From an uncultured Pelagibacteraceae bacterium (GTDB lineage Bacteria > Pseudomonadota > Alphaproteobacteria > Pelagibacterales > Pelagibacteraceae), in assembly GCA_902611405.1 (NCBI GenBank), contig CACLZL010000004.1:43402-107401 (forward strand): a stretch of 64,000 nucleotides of DNA, in the 5' to 3' direction. This document shows positions 53,241 through 60,706 of the stretch, piece by piece. Position numbers and translations under genes: made by a program. Within the stretch, counting starts at the first letter, position 1. The number at the start of each line of letters is the position of its first letter. The notes beneath the pieces were generated by a model. The model was not told where the DNA came from. It worked only from the letters and a program-made list of their open reading frames with translations, and searched no databases.

Positions 53241-53400
53241 TCAAATTGAAAATAAAAAATTCGAGATAGATAATGAAGAAATGAATAATATTTGCGAAGA
53301 ATGTAAAGAGGTAGACGAAAGCGTGTCTCAAAATTTAATTCTTATAGGATTTAAATTGTGTAAATCTTGTAGAATATCAAAAACTATTTTTCCACTTTAA
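53233..53400 (+). CDS. Small four-cysteine (zinc-ribbon-like) protein, 55 aa
   Basis: This short frame starts ATGATTGA, overlapping the DUF3726 gene stop by 8 bases. The product has two CxxC pairs, ICEECKEVDESVSQ and KLCKSCRISK, spaced 20 residues apart, as expected for a structural zinc site; the N-terminus is acidic (MIDQIENKKFEIDNEEMNN). Its position and overlap suggest translational coupling with the cassette. It converges with the Yip1-like gene, overlapping by 4 bases at the stops. No named family recognised. Confidence 0.65.
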   Translation: MIDQIENKKFEIDNEEMNNICEECKEVDESVSQNLILIGFKLCKSCRISKTIFPL

Positions 53401-53963
53401 CTTAAACTGACATTGCTAGTTTGAAATATTGAAAAAATATACAGTAAAAAAATTATTTGAGGAGCCAAAGAAATTAAAATTGTTTTAAGATACCCATCAT
53501 AATTTAAAAATATTTTTAATCCTATTATCAAGGATATATTGTACCAACAATAGGTTATAATAGCTAAAAACAAAAGTACTGGACTTATTATGATTAGATT
53601 TAAAAAAAGAGGCACTTGACAATAAGCAACTAAAATTAAAATTTTTCTATAACTACAATTAGTTTTTGCACTTGGAAACAAAATTGTACCAACAAAAAAA
53701 AGATAAGTTGTTTTTAAAAACCACATAATTAATGAAGTTATTATAATTGCTCTTAGAGATGGTCCTTTTATTATCCCGAGTTCAAAGTAAGATCCCATAT
53801 ACACCAAAAATGAACTATTTGGTATAATACTAATTATTGCACCAATCAAAATTAGTAAAATAGCAAAGTAAATAGATGCTTGACCAAAATTTTTTTTTTC
53901 TTTAAAAAAATTTTTATCCAACCTTAGAATATTGATAATGATTTTAAAAATTTCTGTGAGCAT
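53397..53963 (-). CDS. Yip1-like membrane protein
   Basis: A 188-residue protein with five hydrophobic segments (about residues 29-46, 68-90, 105-130, 132-150, 160-180). A short amphipathic N-terminus (IFKIIINILRLDKNFF) precedes them, and the layout resembles bacterial Yip1/DUF1282-type proteins. Function is unknown. The start codon overlaps the stop of a 34-residue membrane peptide in TAATG. Confidence 0.7.
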   Translation of the reverse strand: MLTEIFKIIINILRLDKNFFKEKKNFGQASIYFAILLILIGAIISIIPNSSFLVYMGSYFELGIIKGPSLRAIIITSLIMWFLKTTYLFFVGTILFPSAKTNCSYRKILILVAYCQVPLFLNLIIISPVLLFLAIITYCWYNISLIIGLKIFLNYDGYLKTILISLAPQIIFLLYIFSIFQTSNVSLS

Positions 53964-54067
53964 TATTTTTTTTCATTTTTTTGTGCTTTGTATGAAACAA
54001 TCAATGGAAATACTATTAAAGCAATCACAATAATAATGCAAACTGCTATTAAAAAAATTTTTGTCAT
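53963..54067 (-). CDS. 34-aa single-pass membrane peptide
   Basis: The frame encodes MTKIFLIAVCIIIVIALIVF followed by PLIVSYKAQKNEKK. It is one helix with a basic tail. The TAA stop overlaps the ATG of the Yip1-like gene (TAATG), which supports translation. It is located just beyond the hairpin that follows the DmdA-like gene. No family recognised; it could be a small subunit of, or coupled to, the Yip1-like protein. Confidence 0.5.
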   Translation of the reverse strand: MTKIFLIAVCIIIVIALIVFPLIVSYKAQKNEKK

Positions 54068-54075
54068 TAAGAATT

Positions 54076-54103
54076 TAAGGGGAGTTTAAATTGGCTCCCC
54101 TTA
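54076..54103 (-). terminator. Hairpin after the DmdA-like gene
   Basis: TAAGGGGAG (54076-54084) pairs perfectly with CTCCCCTTA (54095-54103) around a 10-base loop. It begins 7 bp beyond the stop of the leftward operon. Only short T runs follow on the minus strand (ATTCTTAAT), so termination may be partial and the 34-aa peptide and Yip1-like gene could receive read-through. Confidence 0.7.
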
Positions 54104-54110
54104 GAATTTT

Positions 54111-55469
54111 TTAGCCTTTTACAACTTCTCTTGTATTTGCGTTGAAAGACTCTTTGAATGGAATATCTACAACTACAGCATCTACAGGTGTTCCTGGAGT
54201 ATCCGAGTATTTTTCTGGAAGATGAACTTTAAACTTAGTTCCAACTTTATTTTTTGGAAATCCATTAGGGTTTAAAGTTCCGTCAAATGGAACGTATCCC
54301 ATAGCAATATTGGTTTTCTTTTCTGGATGCCACCATGGTGAAGTAATAAATCCAACTGGATCTCCACCGTTTTCTGGTGATACCAACCAAAAGTCAGGCG
54401 CATAATCGTCAATAGGCTTACCACCCAACTCCATTCCAACTAATTGAAGTTTATAAGGTTTTTTTCCAGCTTTTATATCTGCTCCCATTTTCTCCAAAGC
54501 AGCTTTACCAACATAATCAGCTTTTTTATTCCATTCACCTTTACCAGATAATGAAACTTGGTAACCTAAATTACATTGGAAAGGATTATGTTGTTGATCC
54601 ATGTCTTGTCCCCAAGAAAGAATACCTGCTTGTATTCTTCTATGGTGTGCAGGCGCAATAACCATCAAGTTATGTTTTTTTCCTGCATCTAATACTGCAT
54701 TCCACATATCTTCAGCATATAAAGTTGCATTTCTCAGGTATATCTCATAACCAGCTTCTCCTGAAAAACCAGATTGAGATATTACACAACTTCTTCCACC
54801 AACGGTTGCCTCTGCTAATCCATAGAAAGGCATATTATCAAAATCAACTTGGTCTCCACAAAGGTCTTGCATTAAAGCTTTTGATTTAGGACCTTGAATT
54901 TGTACTGGACATGCATCAATTTCTTCAATAGTGCAATTAAATCTTCCATCTGCATTCACACCTTGCAAATACATTCCAATATCAGAGTCTGATAATGAAA
55001 ACCAAAATTCATCCTTTGAAATTCTTAAAAGAATTGGATCATTTAAAACTCCTCCGTAAGCATTACATAAAATTACATATCTTGCTCTCATAGGAGAAAT
55101 TTTTGTTGCATCTCTGGTTATAACGTAATCAGTAAATTTTTCTGCATCTGGACCTTTAACTCTTATCTGTCTTTCAACAGCCACGTTCCACATTGTTACA
55201 TGGTTAACAATTGCATCGTACTCAACCATTGCACCACCATCTTCAGGTTTTACATAACCTCTTGGATGATAAATTCGATTGTATACAGTTGCTCTCCAAC
55301 AACCTGCCTGCATTGATAAATGCCAATAAGGTGACTTTCTTACCCTTGTTGAAATTAATAATTCAACTTTAGTTGGCCCACTCTGTCTTAAATTGTATGG
55401 TACTTCTCTATCAGACTGATCAACAGAAGTAACATGTTGTACTTTAGTATAGTCAAATTCTTTAGACAT
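54111..55469 (-). CDS. DmdA-like (GcvT-fold) tetrahydrofolate-dependent demethylase
   Basis: A 452-residue relative of DMSP demethylase and glycine-cleavage T protein. The N-terminal LLISTRVRKSPYWHLSMQAG resembles the DmdA substrate region. Shared motifs follow: WNVAVERQIRVKGPDAEKF, GGVLNDPILLRISKDEFWFS, QIQGPKSKALMQDL and SQSGFSGEAGYEIYLRNAT. It is about 80 residues longer than Pelagibacter DmdA, with an insertion around DMDQQHNPFQCNLGY and an extended end. It would pass a methyl group to THF; a MetF-like gene precedes it (8-base overlap) and a betaine-type ABC system lies upstream. The substrate could be DMSP or another methylated onium compound. Confidence 0.75.
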   Translation of the reverse strand: MSKEFDYTKVQHVTSVDQSDREVPYNLRQSGPTKVELLISTRVRKSPYWHLSMQAGCWRATVYNRIYHPRGYVKPEDGGAMVEYDAIVNHVTMWNVAVERQIRVKGPDAEKFTDYVITRDATKISPMRARYVILCNAYGGVLNDPILLRISKDEFWFSLSDSDIGMYLQGVNADGRFNCTIEEIDACPVQIQGPKSKALMQDLCGDQVDFDNMPFYGLAEATVGGRSCVISQSGFSGEAGYEIYLRNATLYAEDMWNAVLDAGKKHNLMVIAPAHHRRIQAGILSWGQDMDQQHNPFQCNLGYQVSLSGKGEWNKKADYVGKAALEKMGADIKAGKKPYKLQLVGMELGGKPIDDYAPDFWLVSPENGGDPVGFITSPWWHPEKKTNIAMGYVPFDGTLNPNGFPKNKVGTKFKVHLPEKYSDTPGTPVDAVVVDIPFKESFNANTREVVKG

Positions 55470-56190
55470 AACTATTCTCCTTCAACCACTTGTTAGTTTC
55501 CTTCAAGCCGCCGAATGTATAAATGTGGAAGTTATCAGTATGCGATTTAACTTTCCCAATTAAATCATTAGGGTCTTTAGGTTTCAATAAATCTAATGCC
55601 TTAGTAAAATTAGATTTAAGAAAGTTAATGGAATTTTTTGCCCCTACAATGTTAGCAAACTTTATTAAGCTAGATATTTTTAAAGGCCCAGTAATTCCCA
55701 CATGTACTGGTATGCTTTGTTTAGAAATAAAATCTATAATAGGCTGAGGATCTAGTAACCACTGTGTTACAATATAATCAGCGTAAGGCTTTTTATCTAT
55801 CATAGCTTTTTCTAAATCTGAGTCGGATATATCAGGACTCCCCTCTGGATGTCCAGCAATTCCTATTTTCATTTTTTCAAAATACCCTGTCTCTAGAAGT
55901 TGAAATGAACTATCAAATTTACCTGCTGGCTCTCTTCCACCTCCAATAATTAAGGCTTGCTTTACTCCTCCATCTTTGCATCTAGAAACATAATCTTTAA
56001 GTTCTTTTTCATCATGCATTGATCTAGCAGGAAAATGAGGCACTGGATTAAATCCTCTCTTTACAAGCTCTACCGCTTTATCAGCAGTCTCTCTGTAATC
56101 ACCTCCAGGTAGCATTGTAATGTAGACATCAGACAATGCTGGAACTGTATCAACGTCTGTTTTAGGACCTATTTCCAATGAAAAATTCAT
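55462..56190 (-). CDS. Short methylenetetrahydrofolate reductase-like protein
   Basis: A 242-residue TIM-barrel homologue of MetF. It shows an N-terminal MNFSLEIGPKTDVDTVPALS, FNPVPHFPARSMHDEKEL in place of the usual PHLTC region, IIGGGREPAGKFDSSFQLLE, IAGHPEGSP, and VTQWLLDPQPIIDF. MetF is about 290-300 residues, so this is a shortened type. Next to a methyl-THF-producing demethylase it would more likely oxidise methyl-THF to methylene-THF (inference). It overlaps that gene by 8 bases and begins 62 bp after the permease gene. Confidence 0.78.
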   Translation of the reverse strand: MNFSLEIGPKTDVDTVPALSDVYITMLPGGDYRETADKAVELVKRGFNPVPHFPARSMHDEKELKDYVSRCKDGGVKQALIIGGGREPAGKFDSSFQLLETGYFEKMKIGIAGHPEGSPDISDSDLEKAMIDKKPYADYIVTQWLLDPQPIIDFISKQSIPVHVGITGPLKISSLIKFANIVGAKNSINFLKSNFTKALDLLKPKDPNDLIGKVKSHTDNFHIYTFGGLKETNKWLKENSYV

Positions 56191-56252
56191 AGTGGAGATC
56201 TTTATTTATTTTAAAATATGAGTCTAGAAAATTCGATGCATCAAAGTATCAA

Positions 56253-57137
56253 CTATTTTATCTGACCTCTATGCTTTTGGATCCTTCTTCCATATTCTTG
56301 AGTGACCCTATCAAAGACAATTGCGAGAGCAACTATTGCCAATCCATTCATCATTCCAAGAGCTAAATATTGGTTAGAAACAGCTCTTAATATTGGCACT
56401 CCAAGACCTTTTACACCTATCATAGAAGCAATAACTACCATAGCTAAAGCCATCATTATGGTTTGGTTTACTCCAGCAAATACAGTTGGTAAAGCTAGCG
56501 GAATTTGAACAGATTTTAATTTTTGTGCTGTAGTTGCCCCAAAAGCTTCACTTGCCTCTAAAGTTTCTTTGTCTACCTCTCTAATACCCAAATTGGTTAA
56601 TCTAATTATTGGAGGAACCGCATAGACACAAACAGCAATTAATCCTGGCACTTTTCCAATTCCTAATAACATTAAAATTGGGATCAAATAAACAAAACTA
56701 GGAATTGTTTGCATCATATCTAATACAGGAAGTATTGCTTTTTCAGCTCTACTTGATCTTGCCATCACAATTCCTATCGGAATTCCAACAACAATACAAA
56801 TGATTGTACAAACAGTTATAATTGCAACCGTAGCCATGCAATCTTCCCACATTCCAAAATAACCAATTAATAAAAAAGCAATTGCACTTCCTACCACTAA
56901 TTTCCAACTTCTTGAGCCCAACCAGGCTAATCCACAAATTATTCCAATAATTATTATCCATGGTGTAGATAATAATAATTTTTCTAATGATACTAAAAAA
57001 AACAATAATGGATCAAAAAATGCCTCTATACTGTCTCCATATTCTTTTGAAAAATTTCTAAAAGCTAAGTCTATACCTTTTCTTAGCTCCATTTGGGATC
57101 TTCGTCCCAGTTCTGGAAATTCAGTAAAAAATTCCAT
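56253..57137 (-). CDS. Glycine betaine/proline-type ABC permease
   Basis: A 294-residue inner-membrane permease of the ProW type. Features: VGIPIGIVMARSSRAEKAILPVLDMMQTIPSFVYLIPILMLLG, the EAA-type loop ETLEASEAFGATTAQKLKSVQIPLALPT and VNQTIMMALAMVVIASMIGVKGLG. The N-terminus has an amphipathic segment. It is a single permease domain, unlike the fused protein at 24611. Its partner binding protein lies upstream; no ATP-binding gene is in this cluster. Confidence 0.9.
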   Translation of the reverse strand: MEFFTEFPELGRRSQMELRKGIDLAFRNFSKEYGDSIEAFFDPLLFFLVSLEKLLLSTPWIIIIGIICGLAWLGSRSWKLVVGSAIAFLLIGYFGMWEDCMATVAIITVCTIICIVVGIPIGIVMARSSRAEKAILPVLDMMQTIPSFVYLIPILMLLGIGKVPGLIAVCVYAVPPIIRLTNLGIREVDKETLEASEAFGATTAQKLKSVQIPLALPTVFAGVNQTIMMALAMVVIASMIGVKGLGVPILRAVSNQYLALGMMNGLAIVALAIVFDRVTQEYGRRIQKHRGQIK

Positions 57138-57148
57138 AAATATTAATT

Positions 57149-57177
57149 TTACGAGCCTATATTAAATAGGCTCGTAA
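57149..57177 (-). other. Intercistronic hairpin between binding-protein and permease genes
   Basis: ACGAGCCTAT (57151-57160) pairs with ATAGGCTCGT (57166-57175), extended by two A-T pairs, around a 5-base loop. On the minus strand it follows the binding-protein stop by 12 bp and has only a weak T run. Such hairpins often protect binding-protein mRNA and lower permease expression. Confidence 0.65.
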
Positions 57178-57188
57178 TTTAAAGTTAA

Positions 57189-58199
57189 TTATAAACTTTT
57201 TTTGATTTTTTTTGCAGCATCAGAAGATACCCACTTAGTCCAAATATCCTCATGCTTAATTAAAAACTCAACTGCAGCATCAGAACCTTTAGCTTGGTTG
57301 TCAGCCATATAAACTAACATTCCATTCATCACTGTGCCTGGAAAAGTTCTACTTTCAACATATTTTAGAACATCTTTTCCACCAGTTTTAGCAAAGTTAG
57401 CACTTACAATTGAGTTAACTTCAGATTTTGTCCAAGCTGTTGGTTTTGGATTTGCACAGTCTTGTTCTGCAAGAGTTATGCAATTGTCCCAATTATCTCT
57501 ACCTGCAAAAGGAACACCAAAATCAACTGGCTGTAAATTATATTTACCAACCATTGATGTAGGATTCCAATAATATCCAAACCAAGGCTCACCAGAGTCT
57601 GAAGCTTTAGCAATTGAACCATCTAAACCTGCTGCTGAACCTGGATCAATAAGTTTCCAACCTTTTTTTTCCATTTCAAAAGCTCTGTACAGATTGGCAT
57701 TAGCTAATTGACATCCCCATCCCGCTGGACATCCCATGAAAGCACCTTTTTTTGGGTCCTCTTTATCAGGAAACAAATCTGGACGTTCTAAAATTTGAAC
57801 AGCTGTCATTCCTTTAAGTTCAGGATGTTTTTCTAAAGCTGCTGGATTTAACCACCAACCTTCTCCAAGACCTGTAATTGGAGCTTTATTTGCAATAATT
57901 AGTCTTTTCTCACTTACCGCTTTTTTTAAAGGAGTGTAAACCGCATTCGCCCATTGTTCAGGGTTCATGTCAGGCGTTCCTTTATCATTCATAGATGTAA
58001 ATGTTGGCATAGTAGCACCAGGTACTAATTCTACGTCACATCCATATCCTTCTTCGAGAATGATTTTATCAACGTTTGCCATTAACTCGGCAGATGCCCA
58101 GTTTTGTTCGGCTATAACTAATTTTCCACAAGCATTTGCAAAAGAAGTCATACCAAATGCTAAAAGCGCGGAAAATAGAATTGTTTTTAGTTTTTTCAT
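57189..58199 (-). CDS. Glycine betaine/onium-type substrate-binding protein
   Basis: A 336-residue periplasmic binding protein of the ProX/OpuAC class. The signal peptide ends near ANA-CGK. The mature protein contains Trp-rich motifs of a quaternary-ammonium/sulfonium pocket: AEQNWASAEL, NPEQWANAVY, GEGWWLNPAAL, GEPWFGYYWNPTSM and GRDNWDNC. The ribosome site GGAGATATA precedes ATG 58199. With a DmdA-like demethylase downstream the ligand may be a dimethylsulfonium or betaine osmolyte. The Cys right after the signal peptide (ACGK) raises a possible lipoprotein form, but the box is not typical. Confidence 0.87.
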   Translation of the reverse strand: MKKLKTILFSALLAFGMTSFANACGKLVIAEQNWASAELMANVDKIILEEGYGCDVELVPGATMPTFTSMNDKGTPDMNPEQWANAVYTPLKKAVSEKRLIIANKAPITGLGEGWWLNPAALEKHPELKGMTAVQILERPDLFPDKEDPKKGAFMGCPAGWGCQLANANLYRAFEMEKKGWKLIDPGSAAGLDGSIAKASDSGEPWFGYYWNPTSMVGKYNLQPVDFGVPFAGRDNWDNCITLAEQDCANPKPTAWTKSEVNSIVSANFAKTGGKDVLKYVESRTFPGTVMNGMLVYMADNQAKGSDAAVEFLIKHEDIWTKWVSSDAAKKIKKSL

Positions 58200-58266
58200 T
58201 ATATCTCCGTTAGTTAATTTTTTGATTGAACACTACAACATATCAATGAAAAGATTGCAAATATCT

Positions 58267-58283
58267 TTCAACTTTTAGTTGAA
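58267..58283. promoter_or_regulatory. Palindromic site in the divergent region before the binding-protein gene
   Basis: TTCAAC (58267-58272) and GTTGAA (58278-58283) form an inverted repeat with a 5-base spacer, 68 bp upstream of the binding-protein ATG. The same half-sites recur at 58394-58399 and 58470-58475 before the Rieske gene. It could be an operator or an RNA hairpin. Confidence 0.45.
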
Positions 58284-58393
58284 GCCAAATTGTCTTTAAA
58301 TGGGATTTATTTAGAGATAAAGTTTTTATATGAAATTTTCTGCAAATTTTTTTTATAAAGAATTTGTTTATATTTTAAATTGTAAAACTGTTT

Positions 58394-58475
58394 TTCAACA
58401 AATCATAATAAGAGAATCGTAAAATTTAGCTTTAATTAATTCCAACTTAAACAAGGAGGTTTAATAAAAGTTGAA
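58394..58475 (+). promoter_or_regulatory. Structured leader of the Rieske-BHMT operon (candidate riboregulator)
   Basis: AAGGAGG (58453-58459) is a strong ribosome site but lies 16 bases before ATG 58476. CAACTT (58443-58448) can pair with AAGTTG (58468-58473), enclosing the ribosome site in a hairpin with an inner AAAC/GTTT stem. Alternatively TTCAAC (58394-58399) pairs with GTTGAA (58470-58475), which would exclude the first fold. SAM-V riboswitches are known before methionine-cycle genes in SAR11, some before bhmt; this leader is a candidate, unverified. The rest of 58200-58393 is AT-rich promoter DNA. Confidence 0.45.
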
Positions 58476-59654
58476 ATGAAAAAGTTATCTCAAATAGTTG
58501 ATTTAAAAAAAATAAAAGTTGTAAATAAAAATATCGACAAAGCTCACGGCTTACCAAATGAGTGTTACACCAATCCAGATTATTTATCTATCGAGAGAAA
58601 AAAAATTTTTGAAAATAAGTGGGTTGTAATTGGTGTTGGTAGTTCCTTACCAAATATTGGAGATGCGAAACCATTTGATCTGCTAGGAATTCCATTAATT
58701 ATTTTACGAGATAAAAATAATAAAATTAGAGTTTTTCATAATGTTTGTAGTCATCGAGGTTTTAAGATTCTTCAAGAAAAATGTAAAATTAAGAATGTAA
58801 TAAGATGCCCGTATCATTCTTGGTCATATGACATGAGCGGCAAGTTAATAGCCACACCTCATATTGGTGGAATGAATAAACATAATTGTATTAAATTTAG
58901 TAAATCACAAAGCGGTCTTAAGGAAGTTAGATCTTATGTTTGGTTAGATTTAATTTTTGTAAATTTAAACAAAAATGAAATCAATTTCGAAAAATATATT
59001 AAACCTTTAAGTGACAGATGGAAAAAATTCTGGCCGATAAAAGATAGAGACTTAATTGTTTATTCAAAAGATTATGGTTATTTTAATTTAAATGCTAAAT
59101 GTAATTGGAAATTTGCAATAGAAAATTATTGTGAAAGTTATCATCTACCCTGGGTTCATCCTGGATTAAACTCTTACTCAAAAATTGATGATCATTATCA
59201 TATTCAAGGATTGCCAAATCGTTTTGCTGGACAAGGCACAATGGTTTATAATCCAAGGTTTAAAAGTAACTTAAAATTTCCAACATTCCCAAACTGGCCA
59301 AAAGATCAAGAGCATATTGCTGAATACGTTGCTCTTTTCCCAAATGTAATGCTTGGGATACATAAAGACCATTTTTACGCCTACTGGTTAGAACCAGTAA
59401 ATAATGAATATACAAAAGAACATATGGAAATTTTTTATGTTGGTAACGAAGCGGCGAATTCGAAAAAATTTAAATCACTTAGAAAACAAAACTTTGAACT
59501 ATGGAAAGGAGTTCAAAGTGAAGATTTAAATATAATTGAGGGAATGCAAGATGGCAGAAAATCACCATCTTATAATGGGGGAAACTTTTCACCTGTGATG
59601 GATAATCCCACCCATCATTTCCACAAATGGGTTGCAAACAATATAATGAAATGA
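58476..59654 (+). CDS. Rieske non-heme iron oxygenase, alpha subunit
   Basis: A 392-residue ring-hydroxylating-type oxygenase. The Rieske cluster ligands are in NVCSHRGFKIL (about residue 90) and RCPYHSWSYDMSGKL (about 110). The mononuclear-iron ligands lie in ENYCESYHLPWVHPGL (two His, about 220), with a later Asp. The size and motifs fit oxygenases that demethylate or split quaternary amines (glycine betaine, stachydrine, carnitine). In front of betaine-homocysteine methyltransferase and dimethylglycine dehydrogenase, glycine betaine or a precursor is the likely substrate. The ferredoxin reductase partner is not in the window. Confidence 0.87.
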   Translation: MKKLSQIVDLKKIKVVNKNIDKAHGLPNECYTNPDYLSIERKKIFENKWVVIGVGSSLPNIGDAKPFDLLGIPLIILRDKNNKIRVFHNVCSHRGFKILQEKCKIKNVIRCPYHSWSYDMSGKLIATPHIGGMNKHNCIKFSKSQSGLKEVRSYVWLDLIFVNLNKNEINFEKYIKPLSDRWKKFWPIKDRDLIVYSKDYGYFNLNAKCNWKFAIENYCESYHLPWVHPGLNSYSKIDDHYHIQGLPNRFAGQGTMVYNPRFKSNLKFPTFPNWPKDQEHIAEYVALFPNVMLGIHKDHFYAYWLEPVNNEYTKEHMEIFYVGNEAANSKKFKSLRKQNFELWKGVQSEDLNIIEGMQDGRKSPSYNGGNFSPVMDNPTHHFHKWVANNIMK

Positions 59655-59665
59655 AAGGATAAATA

Positions 59666-60706
59666 ATGAAAAAAGATCTTATTACTAGATTAAATGAAGG
59701 ACCTATTATGTGTGCAGAAGGATATCTTTTTGCAATGGAAAGAAGAGGTTATCTTTCAGCAGGTCCATTTGTTCCAGAAGTAGTTTTAGAACATCCTGAG
59801 GTAGTAACTCAGTTACATAGAGAATTTATTAGAGCTGGATCAGATGTTGTTCAAGCATTTACTTATTATGGTCATAGAGAAAAACTAAGAATTATTGGCA
59901 AAGAAGATATGTTAGAGCCACTCCAAAAAAATGCTCTTAAGATAGCAAAAGATGCTGCGAATGAATTTAAAGATTTAGATTTAATGGTTTGTGGAGATGT
60001 AGCTAATACAAACGTATTTGATCCTGGTGATGCTAATACTCATAAACAATGTCAACAAATGTATGAAGAACAGATAGCTTGGGCGAAAGAAGCTGGTGTT
60101 GATTTTGTAATTGCAGAAACAATAAATTGGACTGAAGAAATGAAGATAGCATTAAAAGCTATTAAGGATGCAGGTCTTATTGCAGTTTGTAATTTTGCTA
60201 TTCCTAGAGGAGACAAAACTAGAGAAGGTCATACCGCTGAAGATGCTTGCAAAATAATGGAAGATTTAGGTGCAGATGTAGTTGGTTTAAATTGTTATCG
60301 AGGACCTGAAATGACAATGAAACTATTAAAAAAAGTTAGAGAAAAAGTTTCATGTCATGTTGCTGGACTTCCAGTACCATACAGAACAACAGAGGAAGAG
60401 CCTGGTTTTCTAAATATAACTGATCATGGTTGCAATTGTATTCCAGGGGGAAATGCATTCCCAGTAGCTTTAGATAATTTGTTTTGTAACAGATTTGAAA
60501 TGGCAGAGTTTGCAAATGATTGTGTTCAGAACAAAATAAATTTTATTGGTATATGTTGTGGAGCAGAAGCACATCACGTAAGAGAAATGTCAGTTGCAAT
60601 TGGAAAAAAACCAATTTCAATGAAATACATGCCTGATATGAGCAAACATTTCCATCATGGTACAGATAAATCCTTAAAAAAAGTAAACAAGGAAATTAAA
60701 TACTAA
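59666..60706 (+). CDS. bhmt: Betaine-homocysteine S-methyltransferase-like protein
   Basis: A 346-residue zinc-dependent methyltransferase. The N-terminal GPIMCAEGYLFAMERRGYLS and VVQAFTYYGHREK are family-like. The zinc ligands are in VVGLNCYRGPEM (Cys near residue 213) and IGICCGAEAHHVREM (Cys-Cys near residue 299). It transfers a methyl group from betaine to homocysteine, giving methionine and dimethylglycine, which the next enzyme consumes. It starts 11 bp after the Rieske gene with ribosome site AAAGGAT, and its stop abuts the following start. Confidence 0.9.
   Translation: MKKDLITRLNEGPIMCAEGYLFAMERRGYLSAGPFVPEVVLEHPEVVTQLHREFIRAGSDVVQAFTYYGHREKLRIIGKEDMLEPLQKNALKIAKDAANEFKDLDLMVCGDVANTNVFDPGDANTHKQCQQMYEEQIAWAKEAGVDFVIAETINWTEEMKIALKAIKDAGLIAVCNFAIPRGDKTREGHTAEDACKIMEDLGADVVGLNCYRGPEMTMKLLKKVREKVSCHVAGLPVPYRTTEEEPGFLNITDHGCNCIPGGNAFPVALDNLFCNRFEMAEFANDCVQNKINFIGICCGAEAHHVREMSVAIGKKPISMKYMPDMSKHFHHGTDKSLKKVNKEIKY

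Noticed and set aside
58443..58475. Firm call of a SAM-V riboswitch
   Set aside because: Only the gene context and simple pairings support it; I could not verify the aptamer consensus, so it is listed as a candidate leader only.
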